From: Alphaproteobacteria bacterium
GTDB lineage: Bacteria; Pseudomonadota; Alphaproteobacteria; GCA-2731375
NCBI GenBank assembly: GCA_029937535.1
Contig: JAPYPT010000004.1
Span: 1-51,431 of the forward strand
Reading direction: 5' to 3'
DNA length: 51,431 nt
Shown here: positions 1-9,650 of the stretch, piece by piece
Layout: each line of letters starts with the position of its first letter
Numbering within the stretch: position 1 is the stretch's first letter
Notes under the pieces: model-generated
Seen by the model: only the letters and a program-made list of their open reading frames with translations
What the model was told of the DNA's origin: nothing
The model's database searches: none
Position numbers and translations under genes: made by a program

Positions 1-584
1 TGATCTTTGACGAGGTGGTAACGGGTTTCCGCTTTGCCTATGGCGGCGCCCAGGCTTATTACGGCGTGACGCCGGATATCTGCGCCGTGGGCAAATTGGT
101 CGGCGGCGGATTTCCCTTGGCCGCGATCGCCGGCAAGGCCGAATTCATGGCGCATTTCGACCATGGTGCTGTGGGTGATGACGGCTACATGTTGCAGATG
201 GGCACCTTGAGCGGCAATCCCGTCGCCGCCGTTGCCGGACTGGCCAGCCTGGAAATCCTCAGGCGGCCCGGCACCTACGAGAGACTTTTCGCCACGGGCC
301 GAAAACTCATGCAGGGCCTCGAAGGTTTGTTACGGGATGCGGGCATCCCCGCCCAGGTGATTGGAGAGCCGCCCCTGTTCGATGTCTTCTTCACCACCCG
401 CGAGATCAAGAACTATCGAGATATGCAGGACAGCGATGCGGCCATCGCCCAACGTTTCAACGCCACCCTGCGGGAGCACGGCGTCTTCAAGGGGGACAGC
501 AAATTTTATGTCTCCCTGGCTCATGACGAGGCGGATGTGGACCTGACGCTCAATGCCTTCGCCGCCGCAGTAAATTCCATCTAG
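1..584 (+). CDS. Class-III aminotransferase (glutamate-1-semialdehyde aminotransferase-like), 5' truncated by window edge
   Basis: Frame 3 is open from the edge: IFDEVVTGFR, then GVTPDICAVGKLVGGGFPLAA (PLP-lysine region). The listed start at 15 is internal. Confidence 0.9.
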   Translation, partial: IFDEVVTGFRFAYGGAQAYYGVTPDICAVGKLVGGGFPLAAIAGKAEFMAHFDHGAVGDDGYMLQMGTLSGNPVAAVAGLASLEILRRPGTYERLFATGRKLMQGLEGLLRDAGIPAQVIGEPPLFDVFFTTREIKNYRDMQDSDAAIAQRFNATLREHGVFKGDSKFYVSLAHDEADVDLTLNAFAAAVNSI

Positions 585-609
585 TGAAATCAATTTAAAG
601 GAAATACAA

Positions 610-1359
610 GTGAGCGAGACCATCGATCTGTTGAACAACCGCGTCAGTATCAGAAAATTCAAGAGCGACCCGGTCGCGGAGGACCTGGTCGACCGGGTTC
701 TCAGGGCGGCCTTCCGGGCCCCGACGTCATCCAACATCCAGTCCTACAGCGTGATCACGGTGCAGGACCCCGATACCCGGGAAAAATTGGCGGTGTTGAC
801 CGGGAACCAGCGCCATGTGGTCGAGGCGCCGGTCTTTTTGGCCTTTTGCGCCGATCTGACCCGCATCGAACATGCCATGGCCCAGCGCGGCCACACCATC
901 GTCGACAATAACATGGAGATCGGCCTGGTCTCCTCCATCGATGCCTCCCTGGTCGGCATGTCGGCGTATCTGGCCGCCGAGTCCGTGGGCTTGAAGGGCG
1001 TCATGATCGGCGCCGTGCGCAATGACGCCTCCGCCACCGCGCGCCTGTTGGGCCTGCCGGCCCAGGTCTATTGCGTGTTCGGCATGTGTCTGGGCTGGGC
1101 GGACGAGGCGCCGCCGCAAAAGCCACGCATGGATTTTTCATCCATGGTGCATTACGAACGACACGGCGCCTTGCGGGACAACCGCGACCTGAGCCAGACC
1201 CTGGACGACTACGACGCCGCCCTGGCCGGCCACTATCGTAGTAAGGGAATTGCCACCACGCCGGATTCCTGGGGTCACGACATGGACAAGAAATTCGACC
1301 CGCAACTGCGCGACAACCTGCGCCAGGAACTGCAAGAACGCGGTTTCGATTTCCGCTAA
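610..1359 (+). CDS. Nitroreductase family protein
   Basis: NNRVSIRKFKSDPVAEDLVDRVLRAAFRAPTSSNIQSYSVITVQ is typical of the nitroreductase N-terminus; GTG start. Confidence 0.88.
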   Translation: MSETIDLLNNRVSIRKFKSDPVAEDLVDRVLRAAFRAPTSSNIQSYSVITVQDPDTREKLAVLTGNQRHVVEAPVFLAFCADLTRIEHAMAQRGHTIVDNNMEIGLVSSIDASLVGMSAYLAAESVGLKGVMIGAVRNDASATARLLGLPAQVYCVFGMCLGWADEAPPQKPRMDFSSMVHYERHGALRDNRDLSQTLDDYDAALAGHYRSKGIATTPDSWGHDMDKKFDPQLRDNLRQELQERGFDFR

Positions 1360-1372
1360 CTCAAGACGGTCC

Positions 1373-1451
1373 TAATACGGTGACGTAATACCTATTTACG
1401 TTATAAATTGCTGAATACTGCGGTTTAAATACTTATTACGTCGCCGCATTA
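1373..1451. repeat. MITE-like palindromic element, copy 1
   Basis: TAATACGGTGACGTAATA...TATTACGTCGCCGCATTA; outer 18-bp arms match 16/18; ends shared with the copy at 10281-10366. Confidence 0.75.
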
Positions 1452-2333
1452 ATATTTTCTGTGCTGGTTTAGTCCGGCAAATATCTTCTTGTGCAGGGCA
1501 AGATAGCCGGCTTGCAACACCTGCACATGGGGCCGCGCATATGTGTGGAGCTCGGGGAGTTGGTGGAACGGCACCGCCGGCTGGGCGTGGTGTTCGGCGT
1601 GGTAGGACATATTCCAGCTCAACAGCCGCCACGCAGGCGCGGTCAGGGTGGTGCGGCTGTTGGCCAGCATATCGGGAACCAGCGGGCAGCCCATATGCTC
1701 CGCCAGCAGAAACCCGCGGAGGAACGGCTGCCCGATCAGCACCGGCACCACCCAGATCCACAGCAATTGCGCGCCCCCAAGTTGGTAGGCGACGGCGTAA
1801 GCGGTCAGAAACCAGACTGCCTCCACCGTGACCCGGGCGTGGGCCTTGCGGGGGATGAAGCTGTCGCGGTTGCGGCCCAGAGCATTGGCCAGCAGACCCC
1901 GCATCTGTGCCCACCACACGGTTAGCCCGGTCAAGTGAACCAAATAATCCCTCGGGCTTTCAGGCTTGGGCACGGCCAGTTCGGGGTCGCGGGCCGGGTC
2001 GTTGGTAAAGCGGTGATGGGTAAGGTGGAAATGGCGGAACCAGGTTGGCGGCAACAGCAACAACCAGCCGCATATGAATGCCACCAGATCATTGCACCAT
2101 TTGCCGCGAAAGGCCGTACGGTGGACGGTTTCGTGCAACGGGGCGAATAGAAAGATCAGCAACAACCCCTGGGGCAGCAACAGCAACGGCCAAAGGGCGA
2201 TCTTGGCCCCGATCATGGCGCCAAGGGCCACGATCAGCCCGCCATGGATGGCCAGGCGCAGGGCGGCTGGCCCGTTCGATCGGGCGACCAAGGCCCGCCA
2301 TCGGGGCTTATCCGGAATTAGAGCAATTTTCAA
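1449..2333 (-). CDS. Fatty acid desaturase family protein
   Basis: Histidine boxes HETVHR, HLTHH and HAEHHAQP. The listed start is a TTG inside a palindromic repeat; a downstream TTG near 2291 is possible. Confidence 0.85.
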   Translation of the reverse strand: MKIALIPDKPRWRALVARSNGPAALRLAIHGGLIVALGAMIGAKIALWPLLLLPQGLLLIFLFAPLHETVHRTAFRGKWCNDLVAFICGWLLLLPPTWFRHFHLTHHRFTNDPARDPELAVPKPESPRDYLVHLTGLTVWWAQMRGLLANALGRNRDSFIPRKAHARVTVEAVWFLTAYAVAYQLGGAQLLWIWVVPVLIGQPFLRGFLLAEHMGCPLVPDMLANSRTTLTAPAWRLLSWNMSYHAEHHAQPAVPFHQLPELHTYARPHVQVLQAGYLALHKKIFAGLNQHRKY

Positions 2334-2419
2334 TAAATCGAGGTCGCTTTCGCGACCGAAGTTATTGATTCAATTGCTCTATTCTTAAGAGTCCGAGCGC
2401 ATTTTCTTCGAATGCGCTC
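2318..2419. repeat. Composite palindromic intergenic element (two or three nested hairpins)
   Basis: AGAGCAATT...AATTGCTCT enclosing GGTCGC-TTTC-GCGACC, followed by GAGCGCATT(2395-2403)/AATGCGCTC(2411-2419). Confidence 0.65.
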
Positions 2420-4088
2420 AGGGCTCACGATGGTAGTCATTGCGCGCGCCTTCCTCGGTGATATAGCCGTCCGCCAGATCGGCCATGATGGCGCCGGGAT
2501 CCCGTTCCGCCACGGGGCCGTAACCACCGGCGCCGGAGAGGCGGAAACTGACGACATCGCCTCGCTTCAGGTCATACATGCCCTTGGAATGCAATGGTTC
2601 GGCATTGCCGTCGGGGTTCAGTACGGTTTCGCCCAGGGCGCCGGGTTCGCCGCCGCACAGACCATAGGGCTGGAAGACGTGACGGTCACCGAGATGGGAC
2701 AACACGGCGGTGGAATTCAGCAGCTCAAAATCCTTACGCAGGCCGCAGCCGCCGCGCCATTGGCCGGCACCACCTGTATCGGGAATGAATTCCAGACGCT
2801 TTATACGAATGGGGCTATGGGTTTCGTGAACCTCGACGGGGATGTTGGTGCAGTTCATCACCGGGCTCAGGGCTTCAACGCCGTCCCTGCCATCGCGGCC
2901 GCCGTAGCCGGCGAAGGCCAGGTCATACATCACGAAGGGTTGTCCCGTGCGGTCGTCGGTGCCGCCGAAATTCGGGTTCGACCAGTGCGAGAAGGCACCC
3001 ATGGCCCGGTGCGGGAGGGCCTTGGCCATGGCGCCGTTGATGGTGTCGAAGATCCGCACCTGCAACACGGCCCGCCCCCCCGACGGCGCGGGGAAAGCGG
3101 GGTTGAAGAACGAACCTTCCCGCGCCGTTATGGTGATCGGCCGTATGGCGCCTTCGGTTTGTGGTTGCCGGGCATCGCAAAATACCTTGATCGCGAACAC
3201 CGCATAGGCGCGGGTGTAGTTGATGTATGAATTGATGGCGGCGGGCACCACATCGGAGGAGCGGGAGAAATCCAGCTCCACCGCCCCCTCGCCGTCGAAG
3301 GTAATATCGACGGCCATTTTGATGGGCTCGGTATCCGGGCCGTAGTCGTCCAGATAATCCTCGAAGCTATAGGTGCCGGCCGGCACGGCGGCCAGGGCCG
3401 TGCGCATGGCCTGTTCGGAGCGGTCAAGAATGATGTCGTAGGCGCGCTCCAGAACCTCCCCGCCATGCTCGCGAAACAGTTGCTGGAGGCGGCTGCCAGC
3501 GCTCAAGTTTGCGGTGTGCTGGGCCAAAAGGTCGCCGCGCACCTTATCGGGCATGCGCACATTGCCCAGTATCAGACGCAGAATATCCTCGTCAATTTCG
3601 CCGTCCCGCACGAACCGCACGGGCAGGATCCGCAAGCCCTCCTGAAAGGCTTCCGTCACCCCATGGACTTTTTGCGAGCCCGGCGCGGCGCCGCCCATAT
3701 CCACTTGATGAGCCGAACAGGCAACAAAACCGACCAGCGCGTCATCCACGAATATGGGCATGACCTGAAAGGTATCGGGAAAATGCCCGGAGCACATGAA
3801 GCTGTCGTTCAACAGAATGGAATCGCCCGGCCGCAAGGTTTCAAGTGGAAAATATTCGATGACATGGCGGGCGCAGGCGGGCATGGAGCCTAAATGTCCG
3901 GGGCTGAAATTGCCCTGGGCGATCAGCCGGCCAGTGCGGTCGAACAGCGCGGTGGCGAAATCATCGCCCTCCCGCACGCCTTCGGAAAAGGCCGTGTTGC
4001 GCAGGGTGGTGCCTAGCTCCTCGGCGATGGACATCAGGGTATTCCAGATCACCGTCAGGGTGATGGGGTCGATGGGCGGTGCGCTCAT
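2418..4088 (-). CDS. hyuB: Hydantoinase B / oxoprolinase subunit
   Basis: PIDPITLTVIWNTLMSIAEELGTTLRNTAFSEGVREGDDFATALFD is characteristic of HyuB; overlaps the HyuA stop. Confidence 0.93.
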   Translation of the reverse strand: MSAPPIDPITLTVIWNTLMSIAEELGTTLRNTAFSEGVREGDDFATALFDRTGRLIAQGNFSPGHLGSMPACARHVIEYFPLETLRPGDSILLNDSFMCSGHFPDTFQVMPIFVDDALVGFVACSAHQVDMGGAAPGSQKVHGVTEAFQEGLRILPVRFVRDGEIDEDILRLILGNVRMPDKVRGDLLAQHTANLSAGSRLQQLFREHGGEVLERAYDIILDRSEQAMRTALAAVPAGTYSFEDYLDDYGPDTEPIKMAVDITFDGEGAVELDFSRSSDVVPAAINSYINYTRAYAVFAIKVFCDARQPQTEGAIRPITITAREGSFFNPAFPAPSGGRAVLQVRIFDTINGAMAKALPHRAMGAFSHWSNPNFGGTDDRTGQPFVMYDLAFAGYGGRDGRDGVEALSPVMNCTNIPVEVHETHSPIRIKRLEFIPDTGGAGQWRGGCGLRKDFELLNSTAVLSHLGDRHVFQPYGLCGGEPGALGETVLNPDGNAEPLHSKGMYDLKRGDVVSFRLSGAGGYGPVAERDPGAIMADLADGYITEEGARNDYHREP

Positions 4089-6190
4089 GGGGCTGCCTCC
4101 GGAGAGATTTCGATGATCAGGTGACCAACATCGCTGATGCGGGCCGTATCGCCCGGCAGAATGACGATGGTGCTGTCGGGTTCTTCCACGATGGCCGGCC
4201 CGGAAATTGTCATGCCTTGGCTCAGCGCCCGCCGTTCTACGATTCGGGTCGGGACATAGCCGCCGGCCTCGGGAAACCAGGCATCGCGGATTTCGGGCGG
4301 CCCGCCCGTTGTGTCGGGAGCGTTCCGTGAAAACGCCAAGTTGGCGCTGCCGTGGCCGCGGTCGTTGCGCAAAATGGCGGCAAGGGACCAGTCCACCGCC
4401 TCGATCCTGGCCTCGGGATCCAGAAATTTATGCTTTTGCAGATAGGCCTCGTTAAAGGCCGCGATTGCCTGGGCGCCGAAATCATCACCGATCGGTCCGC
4501 CGGGCAGATCCACCTGCACCTCAAAACCCTGGCCGGCATAGCGCATATAGCCTTGCCGGCGCCATTGGGGCGCCTGCCCGCCGCCGAGCTGATCCAGTTC
4601 CAAGCGCGCCCGCGCCTCCAACTCGGCGTAGATTTCCGCAATGGCGGCGCCCGCATCGCCGTCCAGCAGCATCACCCTGGTGATGGAAACATCGATCCGG
4701 GGCGCGGCCTGCAATAATCCCACCGCCGAGCCGACGCCGGCGCCGAGGGGCACGATCACGGTTGGAATTCCCACCGCGCGGGCCAGGCGGGCGGCATGCA
4801 TTGGCCCCGCACCGCCGAAGGCAACCATGGCGTAGCGCCGGGGATCGCGGCCGCGTTCGACGGAGACGACCCGCAAGGCGTTCTCCATGTTCATGGTGGC
4901 GACCAGATGAATGCCCCAGGCGGCATCGCCCACGCTCAAATCCAGCGGCTCGCCGATGTATTTTTTGATGGCCTGGGCGGCGGCGTCTTGGTCCAATGTC
5001 ATGGCGCCGCCGTTGAAGGTATCGGGATTGATATAGCCCAGGACCAGGTTGGCATCGGTTATGGTCGGCAGGGCTCCACCCTGGCCATAGCAGACGGGGC
5101 CGGGGTCCGCGCCCGCGCTTTCCGGGCCGACGGCGATCATGCCCATGTCCGCCCGCGCGATGCTGCCGCCCCCGGCGCCAATCTCCAGCAACTCCACGGC
5201 GGGAATATTGACGGGCAGGCCGCTACCCTTTTTGTAGCGCACATGGCCAATCTCAAACGTCGGCATGATGGCTGGGGTGCCGCCATCGACCGCACCCAGC
5301 TTGGCCGTGGTGCCGCCCATATCGAAGGTGATGACATGATCGCGGCCCATCGCCGTGCCCACGATGCCGCCCATGAGGACGCCGGCGGCGGGACCGGATT
5401 CGATAATGCGGATGGGATAGGCCTTGGCGATGGCGGGCGTGACCAGGCCGCCACTGGACTGCATGACGAATAATTCGTGGCGATAGCCCTGTTCTTTCAG
5501 GGCCGCTTCCAATTGAACCATGTAACGTTCCACGATGGGTTTTACATAGGCGTTGGCGACGGCTGTATTGGTGCGCTCATACTCACGGAATTTCGGCGAA
5601 ACGTCCGACGACAGCGATACCGGCAATTCCGGCGCCCGTTCCCTGATGCGCGCCTGAATGGCCTGTTCATGGGCCGGGTTGGCATAGCTATGCAAAAGCG
5701 CAACAGCGATGGTCTCGGCCCCGCCCGCCCGCAGAGTATCGATGGCCTGATCGACGGATGCCAGATCCAATGGCGTTACCACCCCGCCGTCATGATCCAT
5801 GCGCTCCACCACCTCGGCGATATGCCGGCGGGGCACCAGGGGTTCCGGTTTGTCGATGTACAGATCATAGGTTTCATATCGTTTCTGCCGGCCGATGATC
5901 AGCACATCGCGGAAGCCTTGGGTGGTGATCAGGCCCGTCGCCGCTCCCTTGCGCTCCAACACCGCATTGGTGGCCACCGTGGTGGCATGCAAGACGCTGT
6001 CGATGGCGCCGCCCCCGATGCCCGCTTGGCCCAACAGCCGTTCCAATCCCGACATCACCGCCACGCCAGGGTCATGGGGCGTGGAAGGGATTTTCAGGAC
6101 GTGAGTTTGGTCACCACCACCATCATCGCCGTCATCATGCAGGACGAAATCGGTGAAGGTTCCGCCAATGTCGAAGGCAACCCGGATCAT
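4085..6190 (-). CDS. hyuA: Hydantoinase A / oxoprolinase subunit
   Basis: RVAFDIGGTFTDFVLHD N-terminus, ITFDMGGTTAKLG and AFGGAGPMHA motifs. Confidence 0.94.
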   Translation of the reverse strand: MIRVAFDIGGTFTDFVLHDDGDDGGGDQTHVLKIPSTPHDPGVAVMSGLERLLGQAGIGGGAIDSVLHATTVATNAVLERKGAATGLITTQGFRDVLIIGRQKRYETYDLYIDKPEPLVPRRHIAEVVERMDHDGGVVTPLDLASVDQAIDTLRAGGAETIAVALLHSYANPAHEQAIQARIRERAPELPVSLSSDVSPKFREYERTNTAVANAYVKPIVERYMVQLEAALKEQGYRHELFVMQSSGGLVTPAIAKAYPIRIIESGPAAGVLMGGIVGTAMGRDHVITFDMGGTTAKLGAVDGGTPAIMPTFEIGHVRYKKGSGLPVNIPAVELLEIGAGGGSIARADMGMIAVGPESAGADPGPVCYGQGGALPTITDANLVLGYINPDTFNGGAMTLDQDAAAQAIKKYIGEPLDLSVGDAAWGIHLVATMNMENALRVVSVERGRDPRRYAMVAFGGAGPMHAARLARAVGIPTVIVPLGAGVGSAVGLLQAAPRIDVSITRVMLLDGDAGAAIAEIYAELEARARLELDQLGGGQAPQWRRQGYMRYAGQGFEVQVDLPGGPIGDDFGAQAIAAFNEAYLQKHKFLDPEARIEAVDWSLAAILRNDRGHGSANLAFSRNAPDTTGGPPEIRDAWFPEAGGYVPTRIVERRALSQGMTISGPAIVEEPDSTIVILPGDTARISDVGHLIIEISPEAAP

Positions 6191-6203
6191 CGTGCCGCCG
6201 CAA

Positions 6204-7577
6204 TCAAGGTCCGGTCAGCTCCGCATGGGCCTGATCAAGCGTGCGGCCCAGCATTTCAACCATATGGTCCACGTCCTCGATCGTAATGATCAATGGCGGG
6301 GCGAAGGCCAGGCGGTCGCCGATAACGCGCAGGATCAGGCCGTTTTCCCGGCCGATACGGTCAACCGTGGGCCCCGCCAGGCCCGGTTCGAACGGCGTGC
6401 GGGTCGCTTTGTCCCGCATCAGCTCCATGCCGGCCAGAATGCCAATGCCGCGCACATCGCCAACCAGGGGATGATCGGACAGAGCGGTCAGGCCCTCGAT
6501 CATGTGGCCGCCGATTTCGCCGGCGCGGGCGCATATGTCCATTTCCTCGTAGATCTTGATGACTTCCAGGGCCACGGACGTGGTTACGGGGTGGCCGGCA
6601 TGGGTATAGCCGTGGGCGAAGGCGCCCAGCTTGTCGCTTTGCGCCAGCATGGCCTGGTGGATTTTTTCATTCACCATGAGGGCGGAGATTGGCTGATAGG
6701 CCGCCGACAGCGCCTTGGCGCAACTGATCATGTCGGGCTGCAGATCAAACGTCTGGCTGCCCCACCAATTGCCCGTGCGGCCAAAACCGCAGACCACTTC
6801 ATCGGCCACGAACAGCACATCGTACTTTCGCAATACCGCCTGCATCTTCGCGAAATAGGTCCTTGGCGGGATAATCGCGCCGCCCGCCGCCATCACCGGC
6901 TCGGCAAAAAAGGCGGCCACGGTGTCGGGGCCCTCTTCCAGGATCAATGTTTCCAGGGCCGCCGCCAGTCGGGTGGCGTAATCTTCCTCGCTTTCGCCCG
7001 TCTCGTGGCCACGGTAGTAATGGGGAAACTCCGTATGCCGCATCATGGGCAGGGGCAGGGGGAAATCGGCGTGCATGTCCGGCTTGCCCGAGACGGAGAC
7101 GGCGGCGATGGTGCTGCCGTGATAACCGCGTTCCCGCCCGATAATTTTAATCTTTTCCGGGTGGCCCATGGCGGCGTGATAGTACCAGGCCAACTTGACC
7201 GCCGTGTCGTTGGCCTCCGAGCCCGAGCACTGAAACAGCACCTTGGACATGGGCACCGGCGCCAGTTGGATCAGTTTCTCGGCTAGGTCGATGCTGCTCT
7301 CGTTCGCGGTGTGCCGGTAGGTATGGTAATAACCCAGCTTGCGCATCTGGTCGTAGGCGACGCGGGCGATGCGCTCGTTGGCGGAAAAGCCCAGCGCCGC
7401 GCACCACAGGCCGGCCACGGTTTCCATGTAACGGTTGCCGTTTTCGTCCTCCACATAGACGCCGTCGCCCTTGCTGACGACGACCGGGCCGATTTCGGCA
7501 TGGCGGCGCAGGTTGGTTTGGGGGTGGATATAGTAGGCGATGTCCCGCGCGGCGGCGGAGTTGGGCATGACGTTCAT
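6204..7577 (-). CDS. Class-III aminotransferase (omega-amino acid:pyruvate type)
   Basis: FVADEVVCGFGRTGNWWGSQTFDLQPDMISCAKALSAAYQPISA; GSEANDTAVKLA. Confidence 0.93.
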   Translation of the reverse strand: MNVMPNSAAARDIAYYIHPQTNLRRHAEIGPVVVSKGDGVYVEDENGNRYMETVAGLWCAALGFSANERIARVAYDQMRKLGYYHTYRHTANESSIDLAEKLIQLAPVPMSKVLFQCSGSEANDTAVKLAWYYHAAMGHPEKIKIIGRERGYHGSTIAAVSVSGKPDMHADFPLPLPMMRHTEFPHYYRGHETGESEEDYATRLAAALETLILEEGPDTVAAFFAEPVMAAGGAIIPPRTYFAKMQAVLRKYDVLFVADEVVCGFGRTGNWWGSQTFDLQPDMISCAKALSAAYQPISALMVNEKIHQAMLAQSDKLGAFAHGYTHAGHPVTTSVALEVIKIYEEMDICARAGEIGGHMIEGLTALSDHPLVGDVRGIGILAGMELMRDKATRTPFEPGLAGPTVDRIGRENGLILRVIGDRLAFAPPLIITIEDVDHMVEMLGRTLDQAHAELTGP

Positions 7578-7607
7578 GGCGGTGCTCCTATCGTATGAGG
7601 GTCTAGT

Positions 7608-8657
7608 CTAGCTGAAGGCGGGCGCGATCTCTTCTTGAAAACGGTGCATCTGTTCGCGCACCATGGCGTCGGGTTTATTGCCCACATTGAAATACAGGAT
7701 CACTTCCTCGATCCCGGCAGCTTCGACATTTTTCAAGGTCTCGATAATTTTGGCTGGCGAACCGATCAGGATGGAGCGCTCGCCCAGGTCCTGCTTTTTC
7801 ATATTGCGCAGAATTTTCACGATATCCATGAAGTAATGCATGGTGGGCGGCGCCTTGGCCGGGTCGTCCGGGAAGGCGGGCAGGACGCAATGCTGGAAAT
7901 AGGCCATCTGCCTCTCCCGGCCATAGTCCTCCCCCGAAGCATCATCGGCGATATGGATGAAATAGCTGCACATGGCGCGGCCCGGCTCATTACCCAAGGC
8001 GCGGCATTTTTCGCGATAGCTTTCCACCGCCCGCTCCAGGCCGCCATAGACCATGCCGGCGGCGAACGGGGCGTAAATAATGTTCAGGCCGTGTTTGGCG
8101 GCCATATCGGCGGAGGTTTCGGAAAACGAGGCGACATAGAACGGCACCGGGGTCTGTATGGGTTTCGGCGTAATCTCCATTTCCGGAATGTCATAAAAGC
8201 GGCCCTTGTGCGCCCAGGGTCCCGGTGAATTCCAAGCCTTCAGCACCACTTCCATGCCCTCTTCGAAGATCTCCGCCGAGTCCATGAAGGGGGCGCCGAA
8301 GGGCGCGAATTCGCGGCGGTCATAGCCGCGCCCGGCGGCGAAATCCACCCGCCCGCCCGAGATCAGATCGATCGTCGCCCACTCCTCCGCCACATGCAGG
8401 GGATGGTGCAGGGGCAGGACACTGACCGCCGGCGCCAGGCGGATATGTTCGGTTTCGGGAATAATGCTGGCCAAAAGAGTGCCGGGCCGCGAATTCACGC
8501 CGAGGGAATCAAAATGATGCTCGCCGATCCAGGCGGAGTGATAGCCCAATTTGTCCGCCAGAATGGCCTGTCCCCGAATTTCGCCGACGAATTGGTTGGC
8601 GCTGCGGGCGTTGTCCGGATAGGCATTGTCGGACAAGGTAAAATAGCCGAATTTCAT
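7608..8657 (-). CDS. LLM-class flavin-dependent oxidoreductase (luciferase-like monooxygenase)
   Basis: MKFGYFTLSDNAYPDNARSANQFVGEIRGQAILADKLGYHSAWIGEHHF. Start corrected from the listed 8816 to the ATG at 8657. Confidence 0.88.
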   Translation of the reverse strand: MKFGYFTLSDNAYPDNARSANQFVGEIRGQAILADKLGYHSAWIGEHHFDSLGVNSRPGTLLASIIPETEHIRLAPAVSVLPLHHPLHVAEEWATIDLISGGRVDFAAGRGYDRREFAPFGAPFMDSAEIFEEGMEVVLKAWNSPGPWAHKGRFYDIPEMEITPKPIQTPVPFYVASFSETSADMAAKHGLNIIYAPFAAGMVYGGLERAVESYREKCRALGNEPGRAMCSYFIHIADDASGEDYGRERQMAYFQHCVLPAFPDDPAKAPPTMHYFMDIVKILRNMKKQDLGERSILIGSPAKIIETLKNVEAAGIEEVILYFNVGNKPDAMVREQMHRFQEEIAPAFS

Positions 8658-8788
8658 GGATGCCGCGCCTTTCCCTGACTGGTTCCGTCCCATCTTACGA
8701 TGGAAGTTGGCGAATTGGTGCAAATTGCGTGCTTGACCGTGACGTTCTATCATGCGGCCAAGTTCTTGATGTTCTCGGGAGTGAGTTA

Positions 8789-9613
8789 ATGCCGGAAATT
8801 GCCACCAGCCATCCACCGCTGCATGAGAAATTCGATGCCCAGGGTTTTCTCAGCCCGATCCGGGTCATGTCGCCGGAAGCGGCGGCGGCCATTGCCGATA
8901 AAGTCTCCGGGATTGAGACGGAATACGGGGCGGACGGCGGCGATATGCTGCGTTCCAACACCCACTTTTTGTTTCCGGAGCTATACGATCTGGTTTGCTC
9001 TTCCGCCATCCTTGATCATGTGGAAGAGGTTCTGGGCCCGGACATCCTGTGCTGGTCGGCATCGTTCTTTTCCAAACCGCCCCAGGACCCCAGTTTTGTT
9101 TCCTGGCACCAGGACCTGACCTATTGGGGTCTGGAGCCGGCGGACATCGTGACCGCGTGGGTGGCCATTACGCCGAGCACCAAGGCCAGCGGCTGCATGC
9201 GGGTCGTGCCGGGCAGCCACCGCCCCGGACAATTGGGTCACAGCGATACCTTCGCGGCCGGTAATCTGCTCAGCCGTGGCCAGGTTTTGGACGTTGCCGT
9301 GGACGAGGGGTCGGCGGTCGATTTGGTGTTGCAGCCGGGCGAGATGTCCCTGCACCATGTGCTCGTGGTCCATGGCTCCGACGCGAACCAGTCCGATCTG
9401 CCCCGTCACGGCTTCGCCATCCGCTATATCCCCACCTATTGCAAACAGATCGGCGGGCGCACCACGGCCCTGTTGGTGCGCGGGCGGGACCGCTACAACC
9501 ATTTCGATCCCGTGCCCCGGCCCCAGGCCGATATGCACGCCGACGCGGTTGCGTTCCGGGCCAAGGCCAACAAGGTGGTCAAGGCGATCCTGATGGACGG
9601 CGCTAAGAATTAG
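8789..9613 (+). CDS. Phytanoyl-CoA dioxygenase (PhyH) family protein
   Basis: SWHQDLTYWG (HxD) and LHHVLVVHGSDANQSDLPRHGFAIRYIPT. Start placed at the ATG at 8789 (MPEIATSHPPLHEKFDAQGF). Confidence 0.87.
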   Translation: MPEIATSHPPLHEKFDAQGFLSPIRVMSPEAAAAIADKVSGIETEYGADGGDMLRSNTHFLFPELYDLVCSSAILDHVEEVLGPDILCWSASFFSKPPQDPSFVSWHQDLTYWGLEPADIVTAWVAITPSTKASGCMRVVPGSHRPGQLGHSDTFAAGNLLSRGQVLDVAVDEGSAVDLVLQPGEMSLHHVLVVHGSDANQSDLPRHGFAIRYIPTYCKQIGGRTTALLVRGRDRYNHFDPVPRPQADMHADAVAFRAKANKVVKAILMDGAKN

Positions 9614-9650
9614 ATCGCTCACACCGAATTTTATGGAAGGTAGATAACCC

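Noticed and set aside
6153-7286. 377-aa plus-strand ORF opposite the aminotransferase
   Set aside because: No domain signature; antisense to a confidently assigned PLP enzyme.
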